A DNA stretch of 8,996 nt from the NCBI GenBank assembly GCA_025058955.1, contig JANXDV010000042.1:1-8996 (forward strand). The letters are read 5' to 3'. Each line of letters starts with the position of its first letter. Within the stretch, counting starts at the first letter, position 1. The position numbers were made by a program, and so were the translations under genes. Of the stretch, positions 1 through 5,461 are shown one piece after another. Below the pieces are notes generated by a model, which saw only the letters and a program-made list of their open reading frames with translations, made no database searches and was not told the DNA's origin. Origin of the DNA: Archaeoglobaceae archaeon (lineage in GTDB: Archaea; Halobacteriota; Archaeoglobi; Archaeoglobales; Archaeoglobaceae).

Positions 1-2
1 GG

Positions 3-608
3 AAAATTGCTATTAAAATCGCTGAAGAGCTCAGCGATCTGATTGACCGCTTTAAGGTGAACTATCCACTTCTTCTCTCAGCGGGAATTAAGATCATCTC
101 AGAACTTTCCGAAATGAAGCCAGTAATAGCGGATTTGAAGATCGCTGATGTTCCGCACATAAGCTCAAAGATTGCCGAAATTGCCTTCAGAAATGATGCA
201 AAAGCGGTCATAGCTCATGGTTTTGTGGGTAGCGATTCTTTAAATGCTATCTTGAGTGTTGCAAAGCGTTTCAATGGAGAGCTCTATGTTGTAACCGAGT
301 TAAGTAGTGCGGGTGGAGAGGAGTTTATGAGCAAAATCTCGCTTGAAATTGCAAAGAAGGCAAAAGAAAATGGTTGTCATGGCTTAATTGCTCCAGCGAC
401 AAGGATTGATAAATTGAAAGAGATCAGAGCAATTGCAGATCAAATGAAGATTTTATGCCCAGGCATTGGAGCGCAAGGAGGGAGCATTGAAGCTCTTAGG
501 TATGCGGACGGAATAATAGTTGGTAGAAGCATTTATGAAGCTGAAAATCCGAGAGAGGAGGCAAAAAAGCTTAAGGAATATGTTCAGGCTTATAGCATTC
601 GACCTTGA
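3..608 (+). CDS. pyrF: orotidine 5'-phosphate decarboxylase, 5' end cut by window edge
   Basis: Decarboxylates OMP to UMP, the last step of de novo pyrimidine synthesis, in the cytoplasm. The reading frame is open from base 3 and runs in from outside the window. 201 residues are visible; archaeal OMPDCs are about 210-220 residues, so perhaps 10-15 N-terminal residues are missing. Numbering from the first visible codon, DLKIADVP at residues 44-51 is the DxKxxD catalytic signature (Asp44, Lys46, Asp49). It follows a first substrate-binding stretch (KVNYPLLLSAG, residues 18-28). PGIGAQGG and GIIVGRSIYEA near the C-terminus are the phosphate-binding loop and the closing strand of the TIM barrel. 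A GTG at 57 lies inside the conserved KVNYPL strand and is not the start. The last 29 bp overlap the next gene, suggesting co-transcription and translational coupling. Identification is firm. Confidence 0.95.
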   Translation, partial: KIAIKIAEELSDLIDRFKVNYPLLLSAGIKIISELSEMKPVIADLKIADVPHISSKIAEIAFRNDAKAVIAHGFVGSDSLNAILSVAKRFNGELYVVTELSSAGGEEFMSKISLEIAKKAKENGCHGLIAPATRIDKLKEIRAIADQMKILCPGIGAQGGSIEALRYADGIIVGRSIYEAENPREEAKKLKEYVQAYSIRP

Positions 609-1194
609 CGGAACTCTTGTTGAATTCAACATACCATTCGAGGAAATAAGGAGGGTTTTAGGAATTAAGGGGAGGTTCATATTGGAAGAAATTCTTTCGG
701 AGAGAGATGAGGATAAAAAGAGGGAAATGCTCAAAGTTCTTGAAGCTTACGAGCTAAGAAGTGCTGAAAATGCAAAGCTCGCTTTTTATGCTAAGGAACT
801 ACTTGAATTTCTTAAAAGAAGAGGAGTTTTTTATGGAATCTTGACGAGAAATAGTAGGAAGAGCGTTGAAGTGATCTCGAGAAAATTCAAACTCGATTTC
901 GATTTTGTTATCACAAGAGAGGACGCGAATCCGAAACCATCTCCTGAACCTATGAAAATAGTGCTCAGGAAATTCGACGTTGAACCCTCATCCGCCCTCT
1001 TAGTTGGAGATTTTCTCTTCGATTTACTCACAGGCAAAAATGCGGGTGTTAAAACCGCTTTAATCGTGCACGAAAGGAATAAGAACATGGTCGAAAGCTT
1101 TAAAATGTATGCGGACTACATTTTTAGCTCTCTAAAGGAGCTTGCAGAATTTCTTGAGGGAGAATATGATCCCAAAAGACCATCCGAGATATGA
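580..1194 (+). CDS. HAD-superfamily phosphatase (phosphoglycolate phosphatase-like), substrate unknown
   Basis: A 204-residue HAD hydrolase with all four motifs. Motif I is DLDGT at residues 8-12 (nucleophile Asp8, acid/base Asp10), motif II is Thr89 in LTRN, motif III is Lys119 in NPKP, and motif IV is GDFLFD at 143-148 (Asp144, Asp148 for Mg2+). Residues of about 14-80 form a small helical cap, as in C1-capped phosphoglycolate phosphatase or pyrophosphatase-like enzymes. The ATG at 580 is chosen because it places motif I at residue 8, the usual position; an in-frame TTG at 520 would add 20 residues of unrelated basic sequence read from inside pyrF. No strong Shine-Dalgarno lies right before the ATG, so translation is probably coupled to pyrF, which it overlaps by 29 bp. 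It also overlaps the CoA-pathway ligase downstream by 29 bp. The catalytic residues are intact. The substrate cannot be read from sequence; phosphoglycolate, a sugar phosphate or a nucleotide are all possible. Confidence 0.88.
   Translation: MFRLIAFDLDGTLVEFNIPFEEIRRVLGIKGRFILEEILSERDEDKKREMLKVLEAYELRSAENAKLAFYAKELLEFLKRRGVFYGILTRNSRKSVEVISRKFKLDFDFVITREDANPKPSPEPMKIVLRKFDVEPSSALLVGDFLFDLLTGKNAGVKTALIVHERNKNMVESFKMYADYIFSSLKELAEFLEGEYDPKRPSEI
1156..1162 (+). promoter_or_regulatory. ribosome binding site of the phosphopantothenate synthetase gene
   Basis: GAGGGAG ends 3 bases before the ATG at 1166 and lies inside the end of the HAD gene. It decides in favour of the 1166 start over the upstream TTG at 1142. 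Confidence 0.6.
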
Positions 1195-1912
1195 ATCTCT
1201 CATGACGAGGGAGAAGCTTGTAGAAGGCTTTAAACAAGGGATAACAGCATTGGAGGGCTTAATAGCTCATGGAAGGGGAGAGGCTTTTGACTACATTCTT
1301 GGAGAGAGAACGAGAGATTTTGCATTAAAAGCTGAAAAAACCGCAATTGCGATGCTTTTGCTTGCAAAAAATCCTGTAATAAGCGTAAATGGAAACACCG
1401 CAGTTCTCGTGCCAAAAGAAATAGGAGAACTTGCTAAGCTCGTGAATGCAAAGGTAGAGGTAAACGTTTTTCACCACAGCAAAGAGAGAGTGGAAAGGAT
1501 AGCTAATTACTTAGAAAAATTTGGTGTCTCTGCTCTCCATGCTGGTGATGCGGAGCTTGAAGGCTTAAGCTCTGCAAGGAGAATAGTTGATAGAAGAGGC
1601 ATTTACATCGCAGACGTCGTCTTAGTGCCATTAGAAGATGGAGACAGATGTGAGATATTGAAAAGGCATGGAAAGAAGGTTATAGCCATAGATCTAAATC
1701 CTTTGTCAAGAACTTCGAGAATGGCGGATGTTACGATTGTGGACAACATTACAAGAGCAATCCCGAGGATGATCGAATTTGCAAAGGAGCTTCGAAATTT
1801 CAGCAAGGAGGAATTGGAGAAGATCGTTAAAGACTACAACAACAAAGAGATCCTTGCTGAAGCAATCGATGGGATAATAGAATACTTAGAAAGAACAAAA
1901 AATCTATTGTAG
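1166..1912 (+). CDS. 4-phosphopantoate--beta-alanine ligase (archaeal phosphopantothenate synthetase)
   Basis: Archaeal CoA synthesis phosphorylates pantoate first and then joins 4-phosphopantoate to beta-alanine using ATP; this family (COG1701, formerly DUF137) does the second step, replacing bacterial PanC/PanK chemistry. The 248 residues match the usual family length of about 250-260. Recognisable conserved blocks are DHPRYESL at 5-12, GEAFDYILGERT at 38-49, VNGNTAVL at 74-81, NVFHHSKERVERI from 100, VPLEDGDRCEIL from 154, and IAIDLNPLSRTSR at 173-185 followed by ADVTIVDN. Assignment to these blocks is from memory of the family; the overall match is strong. The ATG at 1166 is preferred over an in-frame TTG at 1142 because GAGGGAG lies at 1156-1162 just ahead of it and MIPKDHPRY is the normal family start. 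It overlaps the HAD gene by 29 bp, and its 3' end overlaps convergent bud32 by 9 bp. Confidence 0.92.
   Translation: MIPKDHPRYESLMTREKLVEGFKQGITALEGLIAHGRGEAFDYILGERTRDFALKAEKTAIAMLLLAKNPVISVNGNTAVLVPKEIGELAKLVNAKVEVNVFHHSKERVERIANYLEKFGVSALHAGDAELEGLSSARRIVDRRGIYIADVVLVPLEDGDRCEILKRHGKKVIAIDLNPLSRTSRMADVTIVDNITRAIPRMIEFAKELRNFSKEELEKIVKDYNNKEILAEAIDGIIEYLERTKNLL
1888..1903 (-). terminator. T-rich tract downstream of bud32
   Basis: Read on the minus strand directly after the bud32 stop, this is ATTTTTTGTTCTTTCT, a plausible archaeal U-tract terminator. It lies within the last codons of the convergent CoA ligase gene, whose AAAGAACAAAAAAT codes for Arg/Thr/Lys/Asn. Confidence 0.4.
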
Positions 1913-2479
1913 CCTTTTTTCAACATATCTTCCTCTCTCTTCAATCTCTTTAGCTCTTTTCACAACTTCTTCCTTTCCAAATTCCAAGTAGCCTTCGATG
2001 AATGCATCTCTAAGTATTTCCCAATTTTCAAAACCCGCTTTTAAAGCTTCGAAATAAACGTGCAAATCAACCCCTTTCGCCTCAACTCTGCTGTCGATGA
2101 ATGCAAGCCCAAAATCAACAAAGTATATTTTTCCCTCGCTAAGGATCATGTTCATCGGCGTTAAATCGCCATGGACTATGTTTGCTGAATGTAACTTCGC
2201 CACAAGTCTCCCGATCTCTCTGCTGATCTCTTCGCTCATGCAATCCTTGACTGGAGTTCCGTAAATTCTCTCCATGATGATCGTGTCCTCTTCAACGTCT
2301 AAAATTATAGGTGTTGGAACTCCAATGCGTCTTGCCATCGAAATTAGCTTTGCTTCAGTCTTTGTTCGCTTAATTCTCAAAACTTCGTCGATCTCCTTTA
2401 GCCTATAGCGCTTTGGCTTTCTCTTCTTCACGACCACATCTTCTATCCTTACCTCCGCCTCACCACCGAGATAGATCAC
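1904..2479 (-). CDS. bud32: Kae1-associated serine/threonine kinase Bud32 (KEOPS subunit)
   Basis: Atypical small protein kinase of the KEOPS complex, which makes the N6-threonylcarbamoyl adenosine (t6A) modification of ANN-decoding tRNAs together with Kae1, Cgi121 and Pcc1. The 191 residues form a minimal kinase fold. GGEAEV at 5-10 stands in for the glycine loop. VVVKKR at 15-20 carries the ATP-binding lysine (probably Lys18), and RTKTEAKL at 38-45 carries the helix-C glutamate (Glu42). The catalytic loop is HGDLTPMN at 103-110 (Asp105, Asn110), and DFG is at 122-124. HGDLT is characteristic of the piD261/Bud32 family. In many euryarchaea Bud32 is fused to the C-terminus of Kae1; here it stands alone, with no Kae1 in the window. 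The start is GTG at 2479, since no in-frame ATG precedes the GGEAE block. The TATA element about 25 bp upstream predicts a leaderless transcript. Confidence 0.95.
   Translation of the reverse strand: MIYLGGEAEVRIEDVVVKKRKPKRYRLKEIDEVLRIKRTKTEAKLISMARRIGVPTPIILDVEEDTIIMERIYGTPVKDCMSEEISREIGRLVAKLHSANIVHGDLTPMNMILSEGKIYFVDFGLAFIDSRVEAKGVDLHVYFEALKAGFENWEILRDAFIEGYLEFGKEEVVKRAKEIEERGRYVEKRLQ
1915..1920 (+). terminator. T-run after the pyrF-HAD-CoA ligase operon
   Basis: Six T residues follow the TAG stop at 1910-1912, and a pyrimidine-rich tract continues to about 1972. Archaeal RNA polymerase terminates at U-runs without needing a hairpin. This tract is also the 3' coding end of bud32 on the other strand, so termination here is an inference. 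Confidence 0.4.
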
Positions 2480-2498
2480 AGCATTAATTGGCGAACTT

Positions 2499-2509
2499 GT
2501 TATATATAC
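2499..2509. promoter_or_regulatory. shared bidirectional TATA element between bud32 and the aminopropyltransferase gene
   Basis: The 46-bp space between the two divergent start codons holds one clear TATA-like sequence, TATATATA at 2501-2508, within GTTATATATAC. Its centre is about 25 bp from the bud32 GTG (2479) and about 22 bp from the plus-strand ATG (2526). Both genes could therefore be transcribed from it as leaderless or near-leaderless mRNAs; neither start has a Shine-Dalgarno before it. CGAACT occurs as a direct repeat at 2492-2497 and 2514-2519 on either side. Promoter use is inferred. Confidence 0.6.
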
Positions 2510-2525
2510 TTCTCGAACTCTTCAC

Positions 2526-3335
2526 ATGGAATGGTTTGTCGAGAGATACAATGGCTCAGGACTGATGATTGCGGTTAAGAAAAAGATCGCTTTTGCGGAT
2601 GGAATTCAGAAAGTGGAGCTCTATGAGACTCAGAGCTTTGGAAAGATGCTTGTCATAGATGGAAAGATCCAACTTACAGAATTTGATGAGCCATTTTATC
2701 ATGAGATGCTCGTCCATGTGCCGATGAATAGCTGTAAGAAAGCTAAAAAAGTTCTCGTGATCGGCGGTGGAGATGGAGGAGCGCTAAGAGAAGTTTTAAA
2801 GCACGAAGTCGAGAAAGTAACGCTTGTTGAAATAGATCGGAACGTTATAGAGCTTTGCAAGGAACATCTGAAGATAGAAAACGGAGCCTTCGAAGATCCG
2901 AGGGTTGAGATCGTGATAGAGGATGGAAGAAAATTCCTTGAAAGCTGTGAGAAATTCGATGTGATCATCGTAGATGGCACTGATCCAGTTGGAGTGAGCG
3001 ATCCGCTTTTTGGAAAAGAATTTTTTGAATTGTGCAAAGATAAGTGTAGTGTTTTCTGTTCTCAATCACAGTCTCCGTTAATCCAGAAGGAATACTTCAG
3101 AAAAATGCTTTTGAACTCCTCCGTGCTTGAAAACAGGACTGTTTTTATTGCAACTATTCCGACTTATCCAATGGCTCTATGGAGCTTCATAATAGCAGGA
3201 GAGCACGATTTTAGATATGTCAGAAGAAAATTCAAGAAGATCACTGGTAAAACAAAGCATTACAATCCAGAGGTGCACTTTTCTGCGTTCATGCTTCCGG
3301 AATGGCTAAAGAAGGAGGTGGAAAATGCTAAATAA
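2526..3335 (+). CDS. speE: aminopropyltransferase of the spermidine synthase family
   Basis: Transfers an aminopropyl group from decarboxylated S-adenosylmethionine to an amine. In thermophilic archaea the acceptor may be putrescine, agmatine or a longer polyamine. The 269 residues fit the family (about 270-290). The N-terminal beta domain contains GKMLVIDGKIQLTEFDE at 39-55 and YHEMLVHVP at 58-66. The Rossmann-like domain shows VLVIGGGDGGALREVLKH at 76-93 (nucleoside-binding loop), LVEID at 100-104, EDGRKFL from 132, and DGTDP at 150-154 with the presumed catalytic Asp150. IPTYPMALWSF at 211-221 is the acceptor-side loop. Two deviations from the usual pattern are visible: Gln182 in SQSQSP, where a Glu is common, and MAL where Ser-Gly-x is common. 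The start has no Shine-Dalgarno and is probably leaderless. The 3' end overlaps the aconitase-X gene by 11 bp, so the two are likely one operon. Confidence 0.92.
   Translation: MEWFVERYNGSGLMIAVKKKIAFADGIQKVELYETQSFGKMLVIDGKIQLTEFDEPFYHEMLVHVPMNSCKKAKKVLVIGGGDGGALREVLKHEVEKVTLVEIDRNVIELCKEHLKIENGAFEDPRVEIVIEDGRKFLESCEKFDVIIVDGTDPVGVSDPLFGKEFFELCKDKCSVFCSQSQSPLIQKEYFRKMLLNSSVLENRTVFIATIPTYPMALWSFIIAGEHDFRYVRRKFKKITGKTKHYNPEVHFSAFMLPEWLKKEVENAK
3314..3320 (+). promoter_or_regulatory. strong Shine-Dalgarno for the aconitase-X gene
   Basis: GGAGGTG, a full match to the archaeal anti-Shine-Dalgarno complement, ends 4 bases before the ATG at 3325. It lies inside the last codons of the aminopropyltransferase gene, allowing strong internal initiation within an operon. 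Confidence 0.75.
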
Positions 3336-4434
3336 GGAAGAAAAAGCTCTGCTTGAAAATGAGGAAACAAGAGAGTGCATGAAAATAATCTTGGCATTAG
3401 CAAAGGTATTCAACGCTGAAAAGCTTGTAAAAATAACTTCTGCACATATTTCTGGAGTGAGCTACGACAACATTGGCGATGAAGGCTTGGAGTGGCTTAG
3501 ATCGATCAAGGGAAAAGTTGTGGTTCCAACAACGCTGAATCCTGCGGGAATGGATCTTGAAAGATGGAATGAAATGGGAATTTCAGAGGAATTTTACAGA
3601 AAGCAGATCGAAATAATAGAGGTATTTAAAAGGCTTGGTGTGGAAATAACGCTCACATGCACTCCATACTACATTCATACGCCGAAATTTGGAGAACATT
3701 TAGCATGGGCGGAAAGTTCTGCGGTTGTTTATGCCAATTCTCTACTTGGAGCAAGAACGAACAGAGAAAGCGGAATTAGTGCTTTAGCTTCTGCAATCAC
3801 TGGAAGAACACCTTACTACGGATTGCACATAAAGGAAAATAGGGCTCCAACTGTTGTTGTGAAGGCAAAGGGGGATCTGTCTGCTGTGGGGTATAAAGTG
3901 GGTTTGGAGCTCCCAAATGAGATTCCATACTTCATATTCGATAAAAAAGTTTCATTGGATGAATTAAAGCTACTATCCGCTTCTATCGCTGCGAGCGGAA
4001 ATATTGCGATGTTCCACGCTGAAGAGCTCACACCAGAATGGGGGGACTTTGAAAAGCCTAAGGAAGTTGTTGAAATTGAGGGAAAAATTGAAAAAGGTTG
4101 TGAACCACAGTTGATAGCAATTGGTTGTCCTCATTGCTCAAAAGAAGAGCTTGAGGAAATATTGAGGTTGATCTCTGGGAGAAAGGTGAAGAAAGAGCTT
4201 TGGATCTTCACTTCAAGGCATGTTGCTGATGAGAGCAAAGAAGTCGTTAGCAAGCTCGAAGCTCTTGGGGCGAAAGTTTTTAAGGACACTTGCATGGTTG
4301 TCTCACCGGTTACAGAGAAATTCGAGTGTGTAATGGTAAACTCCGGGAAGGCTTTGGAGTATTTGCCAAAGAAGAGGGGAGTTGAAGTCTCTTTTGGAGA
4401 TTTAAAAGCTTGCGTTGAAACCGCTGTGAGCTGA
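3325..4434 (+). CDS. aconitase X large (catalytic) subunit, probable phosphomevalonate dehydratase large subunit
   Basis: Member of the AcnX/DUF521 family. In archaea the two-subunit form dehydrates mevalonate 5-phosphate to trans-anhydromevalonate 5-phosphate, a step in the archaeal mevalonate route to isopentenyl diphosphate for ether lipids. The 369 residues fit the stand-alone large subunit (about 370-400). Conserved blocks are SAHISGVSYDNIGDEG at 39-54, PTTLNPAGMD at 68-77, LTCTPYYI around 110-117, GEHLAWAESSAVVYANS from 123 followed by GARTNRE at 142-148, GCPHC at 267-271 and DTCMVVSP from 322. Cys112, Cys268 and Cys323 are the likely ligands of the catalytic [4Fe-4S] cluster; this ligand assignment is inferred. 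The small swivel-domain subunit (DUF126), needed for activity, is not in this window, so it must lie elsewhere. Bacterial AcnX relatives act on hydroxyproline-derived substrates, but an archaeal context favours the mevalonate role. It ends exactly where the convergent UPF0282 gene ends. Confidence 0.9.
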   Translation: MLNKEEKALLENEETRECMKIILALAKVFNAEKLVKITSAHISGVSYDNIGDEGLEWLRSIKGKVVVPTTLNPAGMDLERWNEMGISEEFYRKQIEIIEVFKRLGVEITLTCTPYYIHTPKFGEHLAWAESSAVVYANSLLGARTNRESGISALASAITGRTPYYGLHIKENRAPTVVVKAKGDLSAVGYKVGLELPNEIPYFIFDKKVSLDELKLLSASIAASGNIAMFHAEELTPEWGDFEKPKEVVEIEGKIEKGCEPQLIAIGCPHCSKEELEEILRLISGRKVKKELWIFTSRHVADESKEVVSKLEALGAKVFKDTCMVVSPVTEKFECVMVNSGKALEYLPKKRGVEVSFGDLKACVETAVS

Positions 4435-5289
4435 TCACTCCTTCTGATAAAGCTCCTTTCTTCTTGCCTCCAAAAGCTCTTCAGGTTTTCCAATGAATTC
4501 TGAAGCAGATTGAAGCTTTATTCCAAATTGTTCAGCGTATTTGAAAAGCTCTGAAAGACTCTCTCTCCACTTGAGATCTCTGAGCAAGTGATGGTCAAGA
4601 ATGACCGCTTTTGAGACCTCGATGATCTTCTTTATGTTCTCAACAGCACTCTCGAAAGAGCTTTTTGAAAATCGATAGCCAAGCATATAAGTCATTGGAC
4701 CATCGATGAAAACTACTTCGGGCTTCTTTTCAAGGATAAAAGCGGTCTGATCTTCATGAATCGGTCCTTCGACGTCGGAAGAGAACAAAAAACTATTCTT
4801 CGAATCGCTAATGAAAACCTCAACTACAAATCCAAGCTTTTGATTTGTTCCATGAAAAACAGGCTTTGAAAACTCTAAAGTAGTGTTTCCAAATTCGTAA
4901 ATCTTTCCATCACAAAAATCGACCTCAACTTTTACCCTCTTAAGTCTTTCAAGGAAATAGCTTGCCCTTCCAAGCTGACTCCTATTGATCTTTTCCTTTG
5001 GATGCTTCAGAAATAGCTTTTTACCATTAAAGATCTCAACCTCCTCTGGATTGTGATGATCGTAATGGTAGTGCGTGATCGCAATAACGTCGCTTCTCTC
5101 CACGAAGCTCTTGATCTCTTCCCACTTCTCATTCATCCTTTCGATCTCAATCTTGTGCGGAGGTAATCCGTATCTCGAAGGTGCTAAGCTTACGCTTGGA
5201 TCGATCGTTATTGTAAGATCTTTTGTTTTTACGAAAGTGGCCATGCTTCTAACTCCCATTGAGTCAAAAGCGATCGGAGTTATTTGCAT
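4435..5289 (-). CDS. UPF0282 family metallo-beta-lactamase-fold hydrolase
   Basis: Archaeal protein of the COG2248/UPF0282 group, 284 residues, with no established substrate that I know. The metallo-beta-lactamase zinc motif HYHYDHH (HxHxDHH) lies at residues 73-79. Further probable metal ligands are the His in PVFHGTNQ, the Asp in SSDVEGP and the paired His in LDHHLLRD. The N-terminus (GVRSMATFV, then TIDPSVSLAPSRYGLPPH at about 28-45) is typical of the family and supports the ATG at 5289. There is no signal peptide or membrane segment, so it is probably cytoplasmic. No Shine-Dalgarno precedes the ATG, but an AT-rich TATA-like stretch about 25-30 bp upstream suggests a leaderless transcript. 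Its stop codon abuts the stop codon of the convergent aconitase-X gene with no spacer. Family membership is fairly sure; function (nuclease, phosphodiesterase or other hydrolase) is open. Confidence 0.85.
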   Translation of the reverse strand: MQITPIAFDSMGVRSMATFVKTKDLTITIDPSVSLAPSRYGLPPHKIEIERMNEKWEEIKSFVERSDVIAITHYHYDHHNPEEVEIFNGKKLFLKHPKEKINRSQLGRASYFLERLKRVKVEVDFCDGKIYEFGNTTLEFSKPVFHGTNQKLGFVVEVFISDSKNSFLFSSDVEGPIHEDQTAFILEKKPEVVFIDGPMTYMLGYRFSKSSFESAVENIKKIIEVSKAVILDHHLLRDLKWRESLSELFKYAEQFGIKLQSASEFIGKPEELLEARRKELYQKE

Positions 5290-5308
5290 AAAATTTGAAT
5301 TGCATATA

Positions 5309-5321
5309 TTGCATATTATAC
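5309..5321 (-). promoter_or_regulatory. probable TATA region of the UPF0282 gene
   Basis: On the minus strand this reads GTATAATATGCAA. Its centre is about 26 bp upstream of the ATG at 5289, fitting a leaderless archaeal promoter. It overlaps the TTGCATA repeats, so a regulator binding them would affect this promoter. Confidence 0.45.
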
Positions 5322-5408
5322 TTTACCCTTTCCATTCGCTATTATGGAAAAAAAAGAGGAAAAGTTTAAAAATAATTTTTGCCTTTTTTTACGATAAAAA
5401 ATTATTTA

Positions 5409-5429
5409 AAAGTTAGCAAACTTTAAATA
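5409..5429 (+). promoter_or_regulatory. promoter of the acyl-CoA dehydrogenase-thiolase operon with overlapping palindrome
   Basis: CTTTAAATA at 5421-5429 is a TATA-like box whose centre lies about 25 bp before a predicted transcript start near 5450. The perfect inverted repeat AAAGTT-AGCA-AACTTT at 5409-5424 covers the upstream (BRE) side and runs into the box. That position would suit a repressor operator. The inverted repeat is seen directly; its role is inferred. Confidence 0.45.
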
Positions 5430-5450
5430 CTGTTAAAAAAATTGCTGTTA

Positions 5451-5455
5451 GGTGA
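5451..5455 (+). promoter_or_regulatory. Shine-Dalgarno of the acyl-CoA dehydrogenase gene
   Basis: GGTGA, matching the 3' part of the archaeal Shine-Dalgarno consensus, ends 6 bases before the ATG at 5462 and supports that start. Confidence 0.6.
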
Positions 5456-5461
5456 GAAGAT

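Larger units (their letters stand above)
5290..5461. other. AT-rich divergent intergenic region with repeats
   Basis: This 172-bp gap separates the UPF0282 gene (minus) from the acyl-CoA dehydrogenase gene (plus) and is far more AT-rich than the genes around it. It contains TTGCATA three times (5284-5290, 5300-5306, 5309-5315). It also contains an 11-bp perfect inverted repeat AAATAATTTTT / AAAAATTATTT (5370-5380 and 5397-5407) around a 16-base spacer. A 6-bp perfect inverted repeat AAAGTT-AGCA-AACTTT lies at 5409-5424. No RNA gene or convincing small coding frame is seen. In such AT-rich DNA some repeats are expected by chance. Confidence 0.6.

Noticed and set aside
57..59. GTG as start of pyrF
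   Set aside because: The frame stays open to base 3 and the upstream residues (AEELSDLIDRFK) fit the family, so the gene begins before the window.
520..579. TTG-initiated N-terminal extension of the HAD phosphatase
   Set aside because: It adds 20 residues of basic sequence read out of frame from pyrF and pushes motif I away from the N-terminus; the ATG at 580 is normal for the family.
2699..3037. Minus-strand 112-codon frame inside the aminopropyltransferase gene
   Set aside because: Serine- and threonine-rich shadow of the conserved nucleoside-binding region; no supporting start signal.
4131..4493. Minus-strand 120-codon frame across the aconitase-X / UPF0282 junction
   Set aside because: Ser/Thr/Phe-rich composition typical of reverse-strand translation, and both true genes there are well supported.
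5075..5416. Plus-strand 113-codon open frame reaching into the divergent gap
   Set aside because: Most of it is antisense to the UPF0282 gene, and the rest is AT-rich low-complexity sequence (Phe/Lys/Ile); no domain and no ribosome binding site.
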